Assembly (NCBI RefSeq): GCF_003318295.1
Contig: NZ_QOCW01000013.1
Location: 51,629 to 115,628, forward strand
Direction of reading: 5' to 3'
DNA from: Bacillus taeanensis
GTDB lineage: Bacteria > Bacillota > Bacilli > Bacillales > UBA6769
Length of the DNA stretch: 64,000 bases
In this document: positions 46,740 to 57,319 of the stretch, piece by piece
Layout: the number at the start of each line of letters is the position of its first letter
How positions within the stretch are numbered: the first letter of the stretch is position 1
Made by a program: the position numbers and the translations under genes
The notes under the pieces: model-generated
Databases searched by the model: none
What the model was told of the DNA's origin: nothing
What the model saw: only the letters and a program-made list of their open reading frames with translations

Positions 46740-47453
46740 TTATAATGGCTGTTTATTTGGTGTCCCAGGCTTCCGTGGATATTTTTTTGGTGTTCTTTTC
46801 TCTTTTTTAATAATAACAATGTTACGTTCACTTTTTTCAATTGGAAGTTCTGTTTTTTCTAGTAATTGAAAGGTTCCACCTAATATGCGAAGCGCTTTTT
46901 CTGCTTCTTTTAACTCTTCATTTAACTGAGGACCCTTCATCGCAATAAATGTGCCCCCTGTTTTCACAAGTGGTAAGCAAAGTTCACTTAATACTGAAAG
47001 TCTTGCTACAGCACGAGCTGTCACTAGATCATAGGACTCACGAATTTCCGGTTTTTGGCCAAATGTCTCTGCACGGTCATGGTACAAGTTAACATTTTCA
47101 AGATTTAATTTATCCACAAGATATTGTAAAAATCCAATTCTCTTCTTTAATGAATCCACAATTGTTACATGAAGATGTGGAAAACAAATTTTTAATGGGA
47201 TACTCGGAAATCCTGCGCCTGCTCCAACGTCGCAAACAGTCTGAACGTTTGAAAAATCGTATGTAAATGAAGCTGTAACAGAATCAAAGAAGTGCTTTTC
47301 ATACACTTCTTCTTTCTCTGTAATAGCTGTCAAATTCATTTTTTCATTCCATTCAACGAGAATTTTAAAATATAATGAAAATTGTTCACACTGCTCTTGG
47401 GAAAGGGAAATCCCTTTCTCCAAAAGCTGATCTTGAAACTGCTGTTCATTCAT
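46740..47453 (-). CDS. rsmG: 16S rRNA (guanine527-N7)-methyltransferase RsmG (GidB)
   Basis: Methylates G527 of 16S rRNA. The 237-residue protein has the SAM-binding motif [17 protein letters not shown] (about 70-86). [10 protein letters not shown] and [18 protein letters not shown] also fit, and the C-terminus is basic. Position after mnmG is conserved. Loss of function usually gives low-level streptomycin resistance, which is known of the family. Confidence 0.96.
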   Translation of the reverse strand: MNEQQFQDQLLEKGISLSQEQCEQFSLYFKILVEWNEKMNLTAITEKEEVYEKHFFDSVTASFTYDFSNVQTVCDVGAGAGFPSIPLKICFPHLHVTIVDSLKKRIGFLQYLVDKLNLENVNLYHDRAETFGQKPEIRESYDLVTARAVARLSVLSELCLPLVKTGGTFIAMKGPQLNEELKEAEKALRILGGTFQLLEKTELPIEKSERNIVIIKKEKRTPKKYPRKPGTPNKQPL

Positions 47454-47474
47454 ACAATCTCCTGCCTTTTAAAG

Positions 47475-49361
47475 TTATTTTGCAGTTCTTACAATTTTCC
47501 CTTGTTCAATGTACACAAGTAAAATTGAAATATCAGAAGGATTAACACCAGAAACGCGAGAAGCTTGTCCAATTGAGAGGGGACGTACTTCATTTAATTT
47601 TTGTTTTGCTTCTGTTGCAAGTCCTTGGATTGCAAAGTAATCAATATCATCAGGAATTTTCTTATTATCCATCTTTTTCATTCGCTCAATTTGCTGAAGC
47701 TGCTTATTAATATAACCTTCATACTTAATTTGAATTTCAACTTGTTCTTTTACATCATCAGACAGTTCTTCATTTACAGCTGTAAGCTTTTCGATGTGGG
47801 CATACGTAATTTCCGGTCTTCTTAATAAGTTAGCAGCAGACATTCCTGTTGTTAACGCGGCAGCACCTGCTTCTTCTAACACTTTTTTAGCTTCTATGGT
47901 TGGCTTAATAATAACTTTTTCAAGTCGATTTTTTTCTTCTTTAATTTTCTCTTTTTTAGAAACAAAACGTTGATAACGTTCTTCCTTAATCATACCAATT
48001 TCATAAGCAATATCTGTTAAACGAAGATCAGCGTTATCATGGCGAAGAAGCAGTCGATATTCTGCTCGTGATGTTAATAAGCGATACGGCTCATTCGTGC
48101 CCTTTGTAACGAGATCATCTATTAACACACCGATATAGGCTTGAGAGCGATCAAGAATGACTGGATCTTTCCCTTGAGCTTTTCTTGCTGCATTAATTCC
48201 TGCCATAACGCCTTGTCCTGCTGCTTCCTCATAACCTGATGTTCCATTTAACTGTCCTGCTGTAAATAATCCTTCCACACGCTTTGTCTCAAGAGATGGC
48301 CACAGCTGTGTTGGAACAATTGCATCATATTCGATTGCATAACCAGCACGCATCATTTGGGCTTTTTCAAGACCTGGAATAGATTGCAAAATTTTATTTT
48401 GAATATCTTCAGGCAGGCTTGTGGATAATCCTTGAACATAAACTTCTTCTGTATTTCGTCCTTCAGGTTCTAAGAAAATTTGATGACGTGGTTTATCATT
48501 AAAACGAACAATTTTATCTTCAATGGATGGACAATAACGCGGACCTGTTCCTTCAATCATACCTGAGTACATTGCAGAGCGGTGCAGGTTCGTATTAATA
48601 ATTTCATGTGTTTTTTCCCCTGTATATGTTAGCCAGCACGGCAGTTGGTCTGTAATATACTTTGTTGTTTCATATGAAAAGGCACGCGGCTCATCATCAC
48701 CTGGTTGAATTTCCGTTTTACTGTAATCAATTGTTTTACTATTAACACGAGGGGGTGTTCCGGTTTTAAAACGGACCATTTTAAAACCAAGCTCCTGCAG
48801 ATGATAAGATAAATTAACCGAGGGCTGCATATTGTTCGGACCGCTCTCATATGCCAAATCACCGATAATGATTTTTCCTCGTAAATATGTCCCCGTTGTT
48901 ACGATAACCGCTTTTGAATGATATTCAGCACCTGTTTTTGTAATAACTCCTTTACATACGCCATCTTCTACAATTAAACGTTCAACCATTCCTTGAATAA
49001 GGGTACAGTTTTCTTCTTGTTCAATCGTACGCTTCATTTCATGCTGATAAAGAAATTTATCTGCTTGGGCACGCAATGCACGTACAGCAGGTCCCTTACT
49101 TGTATTTAACATCCTCATTTGAATATGTGTTTTATCAATATTACGGCCCATTTCACCGCCTAAAGCATCAATCTCCCGAACAACAATCCCTTTAGCAGGA
49201 CCACCTACTGAAGGATTACAAGGCATAAAAGCAACGGCATCAAGGTTAATTGTAATCATTAAGGTTTTTGCACCCATGCGTGCTGATGCAAGGCCAGCTT
49301 CTACACCGGCATGTCCAGCACCGATTACGATGACATCGTAAGTTCCAGCATTATATCCCAT
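47475..49361 (-). CDS. mnmG: tRNA uridine-5-carboxymethylaminomethyl modification enzyme MnmG (GidA)
   Basis: FAD enzyme that, with MnmE, modifies the wobble uridine of certain tRNAs. The 628-residue chain has the dinucleotide-binding [17 protein letters not shown] (about 13-29). Typical blocks are [23 protein letters not shown] and [14 protein letters not shown]. The C-terminal helical domain has GINPSDIS-type [15 protein letters not shown]. It lies 80 bases after mnmE, and the gap holds two DnaA boxes. Confidence 0.97.
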   Translation of the reverse strand: MGYNAGTYDVIVIGAGHAGVEAGLASARMGAKTLMITINLDAVAFMPCNPSVGGPAKGIVVREIDALGGEMGRNIDKTHIQMRMLNTSKGPAVRALRAQADKFLYQHEMKRTIEQEENCTLIQGMVERLIVEDGVCKGVITKTGAEYHSKAVIVTTGTYLRGKIIIGDLAYESGPNNMQPSVNLSYHLQELGFKMVRFKTGTPPRVNSKTIDYSKTEIQPGDDEPRAFSYETTKYITDQLPCWLTYTGEKTHEIINTNLHRSAMYSGMIEGTGPRYCPSIEDKIVRFNDKPRHQIFLEPEGRNTEEVYVQGLSTSLPEDIQNKILQSIPGLEKAQMMRAGYAIEYDAIVPTQLWPSLETKRVEGLFTAGQLNGTSGYEEAAGQGVMAGINAARKAQGKDPVILDRSQAYIGVLIDDLVTKGTNEPYRLLTSRAEYRLLLRHDNADLRLTDIAYEIGMIKEERYQRFVSKKEKIKEEKNRLEKVIIKPTIEAKKVLEEAGAAALTTGMSAANLLRRPEITYAHIEKLTAVNEELSDDVKEQVEIQIKYEGYINKQLQQIERMKKMDNKKIPDDIDYFAIQGLATEAKQKLNEVRPLSIGQASRVSGVNPSDISILLVYIEQGKIVRTAK

Positions 49362-49411
49362 GCTGATTCTCCTCCTTAAAAATATGTTTATTCTTTCTAT
49401 TCTTTCAAACG

Positions 49412-49431
49412 TTATTCACAACTTATCCACA
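49412..49431. promoter_or_regulatory. Two DnaA boxes in the mnmE-mnmG gap
   Basis: TTATTCACA (49412-49420) and TTATCCACA (49423-49431), both perfect for TTATNCACA, lie two bases apart in the same direction. They are between the mnmE stop and mnmG start, where a promoter of mnmG could also lie. Confidence 0.65.
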
Positions 49432-49441
49432 AGAACGTGGA

Positions 49442-50824
49442 TTACTTTCCTAGACAAAATTGTGAAAATAATTGATCGATTAAACTTTCCGAAACCGTAT
49501 CACCAATAATTTCCCCGAGAAGTTCCCATGTTCTTGTAATATCAATTTGTGCCATATCAATCGGAAGCCCCATATCAATCGAATTCATTGCTTCTTCAAT
49601 TGTTCCTTTTGCTTGTTCTAAAAGTGCAATATGACGGGAATTGGAGACATAGGTTAAATCTTGTGCTTCGAGGTCTCCTTGAAAGAACAGTGCAGCAATT
49701 GCTTCTTCTAAACGGTCTATTCCTTCTTCATGAAGCAAAGAAGTTGTAATCAATGTGTGATTCTCCGCTAACTCTTTCACACGTTCTAGATTAATTTTTT
49801 GCTCTAAGTCGGTTTTATTTACAATTACAATCACGTCCATACCAGATGCAGCCTCAAATAATCGCTCATCTTCCTCTGTAAGATCATCGCCATAATTTAA
49901 AACAAGTAAAATTAAATCAGCTTGTTTTAAATATTGACGAGAACGTTCTACCCCAATTCGCTCTACGATATCTTCTGTTTCACGAATACCAGCCGTATCA
50001 ACAAGACGAAGTGGTACACCTCGTACATTGACATATTCTTCAATTACATCACGAGTAGTACCAGGAATATCAGTAACAATTGCTTTATTTTCATGAACAA
50101 GACTATTTAAAAGAGAAGACTTTCCTACATTAGGTCGTCCAATAATAACTGTGGATAACCCTTCTCTTAAAATTTTTCCCTGCTGAGCTGTGACAAGAAG
50201 CTTATTAATCTCATCTCTTACATAGGATGTTTGGTTAAGAAGCATTTCATGTGTCATTTCTTCTGCATCATATTCAGGATAATCAATGTTTACTTCTACA
50301 TGTGCCACCGTTTCTAATAATGTTTGACGAAGTTTTTGAATTAATGTGGATAAACGACCTTCCATTTGGTTTAATGCCACATTCATGGCACGATCTGTTT
50401 TTGAACGAATTAAATCCATCACCGCTTCTGCTTGTGATAAATCAATTCTGCCATTTAAAAAAGCACGCTTTGTAAATTCACCTGGTTCTGCTAGGCGTGC
50501 TCCATTATTCAATAAAAGTTTCAGCACTCTATTTACAGAGACAAGACCACCGTGACAGTTAATTTCAATCACGTCTTCTCTTGTAAATGTTTTTGGAGCC
50601 CTCATAACAGATACCATTACTTCTTCTACCGTTTGGTTCTCTTTTCGATCAACTAAATGACCATAATGAATGGTATGGGAGTCTACTTCAACTAAGCGTT
50701 TTTTCCCTTTTGGTTGAAAGACCCGGTCTGCTATTTCTACTGCTTCTTCGCCGCTTAGACGAACAATCGCAATGGCCCCTTCTCCCATTGGTGTTGATAT
50801 GGCGGCAATTGTATCGTATTCCAT
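49442..50824 (-). CDS. mnmE: tRNA modification GTPase MnmE (TrmE/ThdF)
   Basis: Partner of MnmG in wobble-uridine modification. The 460-residue protein has an N-terminal folate-binding domain (1-120, with [14 protein letters not shown]). The inserted G domain has [16 protein letters not shown] (about 225-240), [14 protein letters not shown], and NKTD. The C-terminal catalytic Cys is in FCLGK at the very end. Confidence 0.97.
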   Translation of the reverse strand: MEYDTIAAISTPMGEGAIAIVRLSGEEAVEIADRVFQPKGKKRLVEVDSHTIHYGHLVDRKENQTVEEVMVSVMRAPKTFTREDVIEINCHGGLVSVNRVLKLLLNNGARLAEPGEFTKRAFLNGRIDLSQAEAVMDLIRSKTDRAMNVALNQMEGRLSTLIQKLRQTLLETVAHVEVNIDYPEYDAEEMTHEMLLNQTSYVRDEINKLLVTAQQGKILREGLSTVIIGRPNVGKSSLLNSLVHENKAIVTDIPGTTRDVIEEYVNVRGVPLRLVDTAGIRETEDIVERIGVERSRQYLKQADLILLVLNYGDDLTEEDERLFEAASGMDVIVIVNKTDLEQKINLERVKELAENHTLITTSLLHEEGIDRLEEAIAALFFQGDLEAQDLTYVSNSRHIALLEQAKGTIEEAMNSIDMGLPIDMAQIDITRTWELLGEIIGDTVSESLIDQLFSQFCLGK

Positions 50825-51011
50825 CTCTTCACCTCAATTTTCTATTTCTTCATCCTTAAAAATTTATATAAATATTACACAAATTAGTTATAACTACTAA
50901 CACAATAGGATAACATATTTTAAATATGCTATGTGGAAGAGCTATGTTCAGTTTCATTCCAAACATCCATCTTTCTGCCGTTTCATTTAAACTTATTTAA
51001 AGTATCCCCAA

Positions 51012-51055
51012 TTATCAACAAGTGGATAACTTTTTATGCTTTTTATTTATCCACA
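51012..51055. promoter_or_regulatory. DnaA-box cluster between jag and mnmE
   Basis: TTATCAACA (51012-51020, one mismatch), AGTGGATAA (51021-51029, one mismatch, inverse), and TTATCCACA (51047-51055, perfect). I recall that the jag-thdF (mnmE) gap is a reported DnaA-box cluster in B. subtilis, so the location is conserved. Confidence 0.7.
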
Positions 51056-51094
51056 ATACCCTTTAGTTTAACTGATTTTATTAGATAAAAGCAA

Positions 51095-51220
51095 TAAGAA
51101 AAGCGCAAGCGCCTTGCTCACCCCCGACAAGCAAATGTTCTTACGACGAAAAGGTGCTTTTTACCTTTACGGCATAAGGTTATTTGACTCGAGGGGGTAT
51201 GCGCTGGAGCTAGACACCAA
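51095..51220. repeat. Dispersed structured repeat, second copy (126 bp, deleted arm)
   Basis: It matches the inverse of 27579-27709 with few base changes. It differs mainly by a five-base loss near the right arm (GGGGGTATGCGCT in place of GGGGGTGAACAAGGCGCT). The loss destroys most of the outer stem that is perfect in the first copy. Ends are TAAGAAAAGCGC and GCTAGACACCAA. Confidence 0.83.
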
Positions 51221-51240
51221 ATTTATATTTTCTTACTCTT

Positions 51241-51273
51241 TAAGAAAAGCATAAGGTGCCTAAAGCTGGACAT
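51241..51273. repeat. Probable deletion remnant of the dispersed repeat
   Basis: The stretch begins TAAGAAAAGCATAAGG and ends AAAGCTGGACAT, matching the two ends of the 126-131 bp element, while the middle 95 bases are missing. It lies 20 bases from the second copy. Confidence 0.5.
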
Positions 51274-51303
51274 AAAAAACCTCTTAGGATAAATCCTAAG
51301 AGG
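51274..51303 (-). terminator. Terminator after jag
   Basis: CCTCTTAGGAT (51280-51290) pairs perfectly with ATCCTAAGAGG (51293-51303) around a two-base loop. Six U follow on the minus strand. It is an efficient terminator for the spoIIIJ-jag operon. Confidence 0.9.
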
Positions 51304-51318
51304 AAAATTTTTTATCCA

Positions 51319-51948
51319 CTATTTTTTACGAACAGGCTTGGGAATAATTACAATATTACGATTTGGTTCTTCCCCTTGAGATCGTGTTTGTACGCCTGAA
51401 ATTCCTTTTAAAAACGCATGGATAACTTTTCTTTCAAAAGACGGCATCGGTTCAAGTACAACGTTTCGGTTTGTGCGAATTGCTTTTTGTGACAGGCGCT
51501 TTGCTAGTTGTTCCAATGTTTCTTTGCGGCGCTCACGATAATTTTCAGCATCAAGAGTAATACGTATATAACCGTCTGCATAACGATTGGCCACTAAATT
51601 TACTAAGCTTTGCAGCGCATTTAATGTTTGCCCGCGCTTTCCAATTAACAAAGCTATTTTTTCACTTGATAGCCGAAACATTACTTCTCGATCAATTCGA
51701 CTTCTTTCAATTGAAAGAGAAACGCCCATTTCAAAAGCAACTGCTTTAAGAAAAGATGCCGCTTCTTCGACTGGATCAGGAATTAGTGCTACTTCAACAA
51801 CAGCTGGTCTTTCACCAAAACCTAAAAAACCTTTTTTTCCTTCATCCATTACATTGATCGTTACATGATCTCTCACTGTATTTAACTGCTTTAATGCCTG
51901 TACCACTGCTTCTTCGACCGATTTCCCCGTTACCGTAACCTTTCTCAC
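51319..51948 (-). CDS. jag: RNA-binding protein Jag (KhpB/EloR)
   Basis: SpoIIIJ-associated RNA-binding protein of 209 residues. The Jag-N domain (1-50, [19 protein letters not shown] with KKGFLGFG) is followed by a KH domain ([22 protein letters not shown], about 96-117) and an R3H domain (about 145-209, [15 protein letters not shown]). It overlaps spoIIIJ by four bases. Family members bind small RNAs and affect cell shape in Gram-positives. Confidence 0.95.
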   Translation of the reverse strand: MRKVTVTGKSVEEAVVQALKQLNTVRDHVTINVMDEGKKGFLGFGERPAVVEVALIPDPVEEAASFLKAVAFEMGVSLSIERSRIDREVMFRLSSEKIALLIGKRGQTLNALQSLVNLVANRYADGYIRITLDAENYRERRKETLEQLAKRLSQKAIRTNRNVVLEPMPSFERKVIHAFLKGISGVQTRSQGEEPNRNIVIIPKPVRKK

Positions 51949-52697
51949 TTTTTCGCTCCTCCTGTTTTTACCTGTGGTTTGGCGATAAAGTATGTTTGTG
52001 CAATCATAAAGATATTACCAATAACCCAATATAATGAAAGTGCTGCAGGGAAATTAATAGCGAAAACAACAATCATCACTGGCATAATATACAGCATCAT
52101 TTTTAATTGAGGATTTGGATTATCTGTATTCCCCATCATAATTTTTTGTTGAATAAATGTCGTCACACCGGCAGTCAGCGCTAATACATAGTCAGGTTGT
52201 CCAAGACTAAACCATAAGAAATTATGAGATGCAATTTCCTGTGTACGCATAATAGCATGATAAAAACCAAGTAAGATTGGCATTTGAATAATTAATGGAA
52301 AACAACCTGCTAATGGATTGACTCCATTTTGTTGGAAAAGCTTCATCGTTTCCTGCTGAAGCTGCTGCTGTGTTTTTTGATCTTTTGAACTATATTTTTC
52401 TCTTAACTTTTGAATTTCAGGCTGCAGTGCCTGCATAGCTTTTGAACTTCTTGTTTGTTGAATCATTAACGGTAATAATATAAAGCGAATTAACAGCGTT
52501 ACAATAACAATGGATAATCCATAGTTTCCGCTAAAAAACTCTGCTACTTCTGTTAAAAGCCATGATAGCGGATAAACAAACCACTGATTCCAAATTCCTT
52601 CGCTTTCTGATGTAATTGGATCATTGACTTCACTACATCCTGCCATTACCATCATTAATCCAAGAAGCACAATAGCGGTGACCAGCTTCTTCTTCAC
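51945..52697 (-). CDS. spoIIIJ: Membrane protein insertase SpoIIIJ (YidC1)
   Basis: Inserts membrane proteins and is needed for the forespore stage in Bacillus. The 250-residue protein is a lipoprotein: the lipobox MAGC is at about 18-21. Five membrane segments follow. The charged groove residue is an Arg in [20 protein letters not shown]. It sits in the same operon as jag. The second paralogue YqjG, if present, would lie elsewhere. Confidence 0.95.
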   Translation of the reverse strand: MKKKLVTAIVLLGLMMVMAGCSEVNDPITSESEGIWNQWFVYPLSWLLTEVAEFFSGNYGLSIVIVTLLIRFILLPLMIQQTRSSKAMQALQPEIQKLREKYSSKDQKTQQQLQQETMKLFQQNGVNPLAGCFPLIIQMPILLGFYHAIMRTQEIASHNFLWFSLGQPDYVLALTAGVTTFIQQKIMMGNTDNPNPQLKMMLYIMPVMIVVFAINFPAALSLYWVIGNIFMIAQTYFIAKPQVKTGGAKK

Positions 52698-52758
52698 ACC
52701 TATATCCTCCTTAACCTTGTTCTTCTATTATCAAAGGGTTATCCCTCTAAGCAGCTCT

Positions 52759-52983
52759 CTACTCATCCTTCTCCGGAACAGGATCAAACCCACCCCGATG
52801 AAAAGGCTGACATTTAACGATTCGCTTTACCGTTAGCCATCCCCCTTTTAATGCGCCAAAACGCCTTACTGCTTCAAGTCCGTATTGTGAACATGTTGGA
52901 TAAAATCGACAGCTAGGGGGAGTAACGGGAGAAATAAATTTACGGTAAAACTTGATTAAACTGATGACAAAAACCTTCATCAT
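52759..52983 (-). CDS. yidD: Membrane protein insertion efficiency factor YidD
   Basis: Short membrane-associated protein of 74 residues with the signature [18 protein letters not shown] (about 22-39) and [14 protein letters not shown] near the end. Members help YidC-type insertion. It overlaps the rnpA stop by four bases and precedes spoIIIJ. Confidence 0.95.
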   Translation of the reverse strand: MMKVFVISLIKFYRKFISPVTPPSCRFYPTCSQYGLEAVRRFGALKGGWLTVKRIVKCQPFHRGGFDPVPEKDE

Positions 52984-53345
52984 TTCTTATCCACATTTTT
53001 CACAGGATATTGTTGATAAACTTTCGCCCTTTTACAAACATGAATAAGGCTGCTTTTTGTTTGATGAAAATCCATATCTGAAGAAGGTTTTCTAGCAATC
53101 ACAACATAATCTTTATGCATATCTAAATGATCTTGAATTTGCGAAAACACTTCACGAATTAACCGCTTTACACGGTTTCTTGTTACCGCATTTCCAATTC
53201 GTTTACTTACTGATAATCCGATTCGAAAATGATCTTGTTCTGGTTTATCAAGCACATATAAAACAAATTGACGATTTGCAAACGAACTCCCTGCTTTAAA
53301 TACCTTTTGAAATTCATCATTTTTCTTAATGCGGTACTTTTTGTT
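52980..53345 (-). CDS. rnpA: Ribonuclease P protein component RnpA
   Basis: Protein subunit of RNase P that matures the 5' end of tRNAs. The 121-residue product starts at 53345 ([17 protein letters not shown]), six bases after GGAGTG. The earlier in-frame ATG at 53384 is rejected. The RNA-binding RNR motif lies in [17 protein letters not shown] (about 52-68). It follows rpmH after about 300 bases with a hairpin between. Confidence 0.96.
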   Translation of the reverse strand, partial: NKKYRIKKNDEFQKVFKAGSSFANRQFVLYVLDKPEQDHFRIGLSVSKRIGNAVTRNRVKRLIREVFSQIQDHLDMHKDYVVIARKPSSDMDFHQTKSSLIHVCKRAKVYQQYPVKNVDKK

Positions 53346-53384
53346 CATTTGTGACACTCCATGATTATAATCAAAATCTTTCAA

Positions 53385-53418
53385 AAGAGGTTGCCTCGGT
53401 TTGAAGCAGCCTCTTTTT
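53385..53418. terminator. Hairpin between rpmH and rnpA
   Basis: AAGAGGTTGC (53385-53394) pairs with GCAGCCTCTT (53406-53415) with one mismatch or wobble. U-runs are on both sides. Lying in the rnpA leader, it may attenuate read-through from rpmH. Confidence 0.6.
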
Positions 53419-53477
53419 ACACAATTATACTCTTTTAGAAAGTCTTACTCATTCTCACTCATTATAAACGTCTTCGT

Positions 53478-53504
53478 GAAAAAAGACCACTGATTATTCA
53501 GTGG
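53478..53504 (-). terminator. Terminator after rpmH
   Basis: CCACTGA (53487-53493) pairs with TCAGTGG (53498-53504); a U-run of six follows on the minus strand. The presence of this signal suggests that rnpA depends on partial read-through or its own promoter. Confidence 0.75.
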
Positions 53505-53511
53505 CCTATTA

Positions 53512-53646
53512 TTATGCAGACAATACTTTTCTTCCTTTACGACGACGACGAGCTAACACTTTACGTCCATTTTTCGTGCTCATGCGTGCACGGAAACCAT
53601 GAACTTTTTTACGTTTACGGTTATTTGGTTGGAATGTTGGTTTCAT
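53512..53646 (-). CDS. rpmH: 50S ribosomal protein L34
   Basis: Ribosomal protein of 44 residues, the normal length. The start is [18 protein letters not shown] and the sequence continues with [20 protein letters not shown]. About 40 percent of residues are Lys or Arg. GGGAGGTG lies just upstream of the ATG at 53646. It is the first gene of the leftward core operon and the nearest gene to oriC on that side. Confidence 0.97.
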   Translation of the reverse strand: MKPTFQPNNRKRKKVHGFRARMSTKNGRKVLARRRRKGRKVLSA

Positions 53647-53900
53647 TCTATTACACCTCCCTGAGGTAAATGTTCTACTATTAAGGCAGTCTTACTAATT
53701 ATATTGATAATAATAAGGAAATGTCAAGTCTTTCTTCGAGTAATTTTTCTTCCCCATTTTCCCTCTTTTTTTAGTTCTTTCTCACCTCTCCACCATTTTT
53801 CCACAATGCTTTGGATCAATCGCTAAAATGTTTCAACGCATTTCTGTTCTTAATGGCGTTTTTTATACAAATCCCTTATACAGCTTTCTCCCTCTTTTTC

Positions 53901-54187
53901 TGTGGATAACTTTTATTCCTCTTTTTCCGACTATCCACACCACTTATCTACAGGTTTTGCACATAATCATACCTTGTGGATAAGTGGTTATCAACAGGGT
54001 ATGATTACTGTGGATAAATTTAAAAACCCCTTGCAATTAAAGGGGTATTCTGATATTATAGTTGTGTTTTCTCTCGTTAGTAACTTTTGGTTTTCGTATT
54101 GTAATCCACACGGTGTGGATAAGTTTATTTACAGGTATTTTCTTTTGTGGATAATAATAGTTGCGATATTGTGAAAACTGTCGATAA
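53901..54187. other. oriC, upstream DnaA-box region (rpmH-dnaA gap)
   Basis: The gap holds a dense group of DnaA boxes. Perfect ones (TGTGGATAA) are at 53901, 53975, 54009, 54114, 54146. Near-perfect ones: CTATCCACA 53931, TTATCTACA 53944, TTATCAACA 53988, TAATCCACA 54102, TTATTTACA 54125 and TGTCGATAA 54179. This is the upstream half (incAB-type) of the bipartite Bacillus origin and includes the dnaA promoter control sites. An open frame at 53902-54174 has no ribosome binding site and is not a gene. Confidence 0.95.
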
Positions 54188-54353
54188 GTCGTTTTTCTAC
54201 TATATTATTATTATCCTTTTTTTATGTGAATAATAAATAGGTTTATGATGAATAGTCGGGTTGTACAAATGTTGTACAATGTTCTAATTTACTACATTGT
54301 ACGCAGCGTGCAGATTCCTGGCTGTTATTTTTTTGTTGAAGGAGGGAAACTTG

Positions 54354-55706
54354 TTGAATAATCTCAGTGATTTATGGAACAAAGCACTAGGGGAAATTGA
54401 AAAAAAATTAAGCAAGCCAAGTTTTGAAACATGGCTAAAATCAACTGCAGCACATTCATTAGAAGCAGATACATTAACTATTACAGCCCCCAATGAATTT
54501 GCACGAGACTGGTTGGAATCACGCTATTCCGGTCTGATTTCTGATACGATTCAAGATATTACGGGAACAGCACTTGATGTAAAATTTATTATTCCCCCAA
54601 ACCAGCTTGAAGAAGAAATGGAGCTTGAACAAATAAAGAAGCCGCCTAAAATTACAATTGAATCTGAAGAAGCTCAAAAAAGCATGCTCAACCCAAAATA
54701 TACTTTTGATACATTTGTAATTGGATCAGGAAATCGCTTTGCACATGCTGCATCACTTGCTGTTGCAGAAGCGCCGGCAAAGGCTTATAATCCCCTATTT
54801 ATTTATGGAGGGGTAGGACTTGGGAAAACACACTTGATGCATGCAATTGGTCATTATGTAATTGATCATAATAAAAATGCTAAAGTCGTTTACTTATCTT
54901 CAGAAAAATTTATGAATGAGTTTATTAATTCCATTCGTGATAATAAAACTGTCAATTTTCGTAATAAGTATCGAAATGTTGATGTGCTGTTAATTGATGA
55001 TATTCAATTTTTAGCAGGAAAAGAACAAACACAGGAAGAGTTTTTTCATACATTTAATGCTCTTCATGAAGAGAGCAAACAAATTGTTATTTCAAGTGAC
55101 CGGCCTCCTAAAGAAATTCCTACATTAGAGGATCGGCTTCGCTCACGTTTCGAATGGGGACTTATTACAGATATTACCCCCCCAGATCTCGAAACTAGAA
55201 TTGCAATTTTACGTAAAAAAGCCAAAGCTGAAAACTTAGATATTCCAAATGAAGTCATGCTTTATATTGCAAATCAAATTGATACAAATATTCGAGAATT
55301 AGAAGGGGCGCTTATTCGAGTTGTTGCCTATTCATCTTTAATTAACCAGGACATGAACGCAGATTTAGCAGCAGAGGCCTTAAAAGATATTATTCCATCT
55401 TCAAAACCAAAAGTTATTACAATTCCAAATATTCAAGCAGTAGTCGGAGAAAAATTCAATGTAAAAATTGAAGATTTTCCTGCAAAGAAACGAACAAAAT
55501 CAGTTGCATTCCCGCGACAAATTGCCATGTATTTATCGCGAGAGCTTACCGATTACTCGCTTCCAAAAATCGGCGAAGAATTTGGAGGACGCGATCATAC
55601 AACGGTCATTCACGCTCATGAAAAAATCTCAAAACTTATTAACAGTGATCCTGAATTAAAGCAACAAATTAATGAAGTAGTAGAAGAAGTAAAGGGCAGA
55701 TTATAA
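54354..55706 (+). CDS. dnaA: Chromosomal replication initiator DnaA
   Basis: Binds DnaA boxes and melts the origin. A TTG start at 54354 gives 450 residues and lies seven bases after GGAGGG (54341-54346). The N-terminal domain starts [21 protein letters not shown] variable linker (about 85-110) follows, then the AAA+ domain with Walker [13 protein letters not shown] (about 150-161), Walker [14 protein letters not shown], and arginine-finger [12 protein letters not shown]. The C-terminal DNA-binding domain contains [16 protein letters not shown]. The frame continues upstream to 54297, but the first 19 codons include part of the leader. Confidence 0.98.
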   Translation: MNNLSDLWNKALGEIEKKLSKPSFETWLKSTAAHSLEADTLTITAPNEFARDWLESRYSGLISDTIQDITGTALDVKFIIPPNQLEEEMELEQIKKPPKITIESEEAQKSMLNPKYTFDTFVIGSGNRFAHAASLAVAEAPAKAYNPLFIYGGVGLGKTHLMHAIGHYVIDHNKNAKVVYLSSEKFMNEFINSIRDNKTVNFRNKYRNVDVLLIDDIQFLAGKEQTQEEFFHTFNALHEESKQIVISSDRPPKEIPTLEDRLRSRFEWGLITDITPPDLETRIAILRKKAKAENLDIPNEVMLYIANQIDTNIRELEGALIRVVAYSSLINQDMNADLAAEALKDIIPSSKPKVITIPNIQAVVGEKFNVKIEDFPAKKRTKSVAFPRQIAMYLSRELTDYSLPKIGEEFGGRDHTTVIHAHEKISKLINSDPELKQQINEVVEEVKGRL

Positions 55707-55714
55707 ACAAGTAG

Positions 55715-55850
55715 TGTGGATAACGGTGGATAACTTGTGGACATTTTTACTACGTTATACACATTATACCCACATGCAAAACCTAGTAAACATCACGTTT
55801 TTCGAGGCTTTTCCACAAATCCACAGCCCTTATTACTAATACTATTACTT
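55715..55850. other. oriC, downstream DnaA boxes and unwinding element (dnaA-dnaN gap)
   Basis: TGTGGATAA (55715, perfect), GGTGGATAA (55725), TTATACACA (55755, perfect), TTTTCCACA (55809) and AAATCCACA (55817) are followed by a short GC-rich spacer. TTATTACTAATACTATTAC then starts at 55830. Its opposite strand reads 3'-AAT AAT GAT TAT GAT AAT GAA-5', a run that fits the DnaA-trio motif at six of seven steps. AT-rich DNA (55846-55890) follows. This is the likely opening site of the origin. Confidence 0.9.
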
Positions 55851-55970
55851 TTATTAATAATAAATATATAAATAATAACGATTAATTTTCATTGATTCAC
55901 AGGCCATTATTTTATATAGTTAACGTTCCAATTAAAATGAATTTAACGGTAATCATAAAGGAGGACCATT

Positions 55971-57113
55971 ATGCATTTTGTTATTGATAAAGACCAACTC
56001 GTTCAAAGTGTTCAAGATGTAATGAAAGCTGTATCGTCTAGAACTACTATTCCAATTTTAACGGGGATTAAAATTGTTGCTCATGATGAGGGCATTACGA
56101 TTACAGGAAGTGATTCTGATATTTCAATTGAGCGCTTTATTCCCATTGAAGAAGATGACAAGCAATATGTTGAAGTCCAGCGTATGGGAAGTATCGTCCT
56201 TCAAGCTCGTTTCTTTGCAGATATTGTTAAGAAGCTTCCAGCAAGTCAAGTAGAAATCGAAGTGTTAGAACGCCTTACCACACGAATTCGATCCGGGGCA
56301 TCTGAATTTAATTTAAATGGATTAGATCCTGAAGAATACCCGCGCTTACCTGAAATTGCAGAAGAGAACTTATTCAGTATTCAAGCAGATCTGTTAAAAC
56401 AAATTATTCGCCAAACAGTATTTGCGGTATCTACATCAGAAACACGCCCAATCTTAACAGGTGTCAACTGGCGAATGGAGGATGGCAGATTAACATGTGT
56501 GGCAACGGACAGTCACCGCCTAGCAATGCGTCATGCGACAATTGAAAGCAATACAGCAGACTTAAAATTTTCAAATGTTGTCATTCCAGGCAAAAGCTTG
56601 AGCGAGCTTTCGAAAATTATTGACGACGGTAATGAATTAATTGATATTGTGGTAACTGAAAATCAAATTTTATTTAAAGCAAAAAATATTTTGTTTTATT
56701 CTCGTCTATTAGATGGCAATTATCCAGATACATCACGGCTAATTCCAGATGAGAGTAAAACAGATGTTGTGTTATCCACAAAGAAATTTTTACAAGCAAT
56801 TGAGCGTGCTTCTTTACTTGCAAGAGAGGGAAGAAATAATGTTGTAAAGCTCGTTAGCTTAGAAAGCAAAAACATGGAAATTTCCTCCAATTCCCCAGAA
56901 ATCGGAAAAGTATTTGAACATGTAGAGGCGCAATCTTTTGAAGGAGATGAAGTAAAAATTTCCTTTAGTGCAAAATACATGATGGATGCTTTGAAAGCCA
57001 TTGACAGCGCCGATGTTGTAGTAAGTTTTACAGGTGCGATGAGACCGTTCTTAATTCGTCCAATTAATGAGGATTCCATTGTTCAGTTAATTTTACCGGT
57101 ACGTACGTATTAA
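55971..57113 (+). CDS. dnaN: DNA polymerase III beta subunit (sliding clamp) DnaN
   Basis: Ring-shaped clamp that holds polymerase on DNA. The 380-residue product has three repeated domains, with DSHRLAMR-type ATDSHRLAMRHATIES in the second and the C-terminal IRPINEDSIVQLILPVRTY. GGAGG at 55961-55965 precedes the ATG. A terminator follows at 57121. Confidence 0.97.
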   Translation: MHFVIDKDQLVQSVQDVMKAVSSRTTIPILTGIKIVAHDEGITITGSDSDISIERFIPIEEDDKQYVEVQRMGSIVLQARFFADIVKKLPASQVEIEVLERLTTRIRSGASEFNLNGLDPEEYPRLPEIAEENLFSIQADLLKQIIRQTVFAVSTSETRPILTGVNWRMEDGRLTCVATDSHRLAMRHATIESNTADLKFSNVVIPGKSLSELSKIIDDGNELIDIVVTENQILFKAKNILFYSRLLDGNYPDTSRLIPDESKTDVVLSTKKFLQAIERASLLAREGRNNVVKLVSLESKNMEISSNSPEIGKVFEHVEAQSFEGDEVKISFSAKYMMDALKAIDSADVVVSFTGAMRPFLIRPINEDSIVQLILPVRTY

Positions 57114-57120
57114 AAAAGTT

Positions 57121-57183
57121 GAAAGCTATTAGTATTAAGTGATTTAATGACAACCATTTTCATACTAATAGCTTTCTTTTATT
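57121..57183 (+). terminator. Terminator after dnaN
   Basis: GAAAGCTATTAGTAT (57121-57135) pairs perfectly with ATACTAATAGCTTTC (57162-57176), followed by TTTTATT. The 15-bp stem encloses a 26-base loop. Confidence 0.85.
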
Positions 57184-57319
57184 ACTGATTAAAGTTGTTT
57201 AGGAAGAAATTGAGCAATCTATTATCAACAGTTTGTCCACAAATTAAGTTGAAGGTATATATATTTAAAGATCTATGTAAAAAATGATAGGATGGGAAGA
57301 GTTGAAAGTAGGTGATAAA

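Noticed and set aside
53902..54174. Open frame of 90 codons inside the rpmH-dnaA gap
   Set aside because: It runs through the DnaA boxes, has no ribosome binding site and a composition unlike proteins. The gap is the origin.
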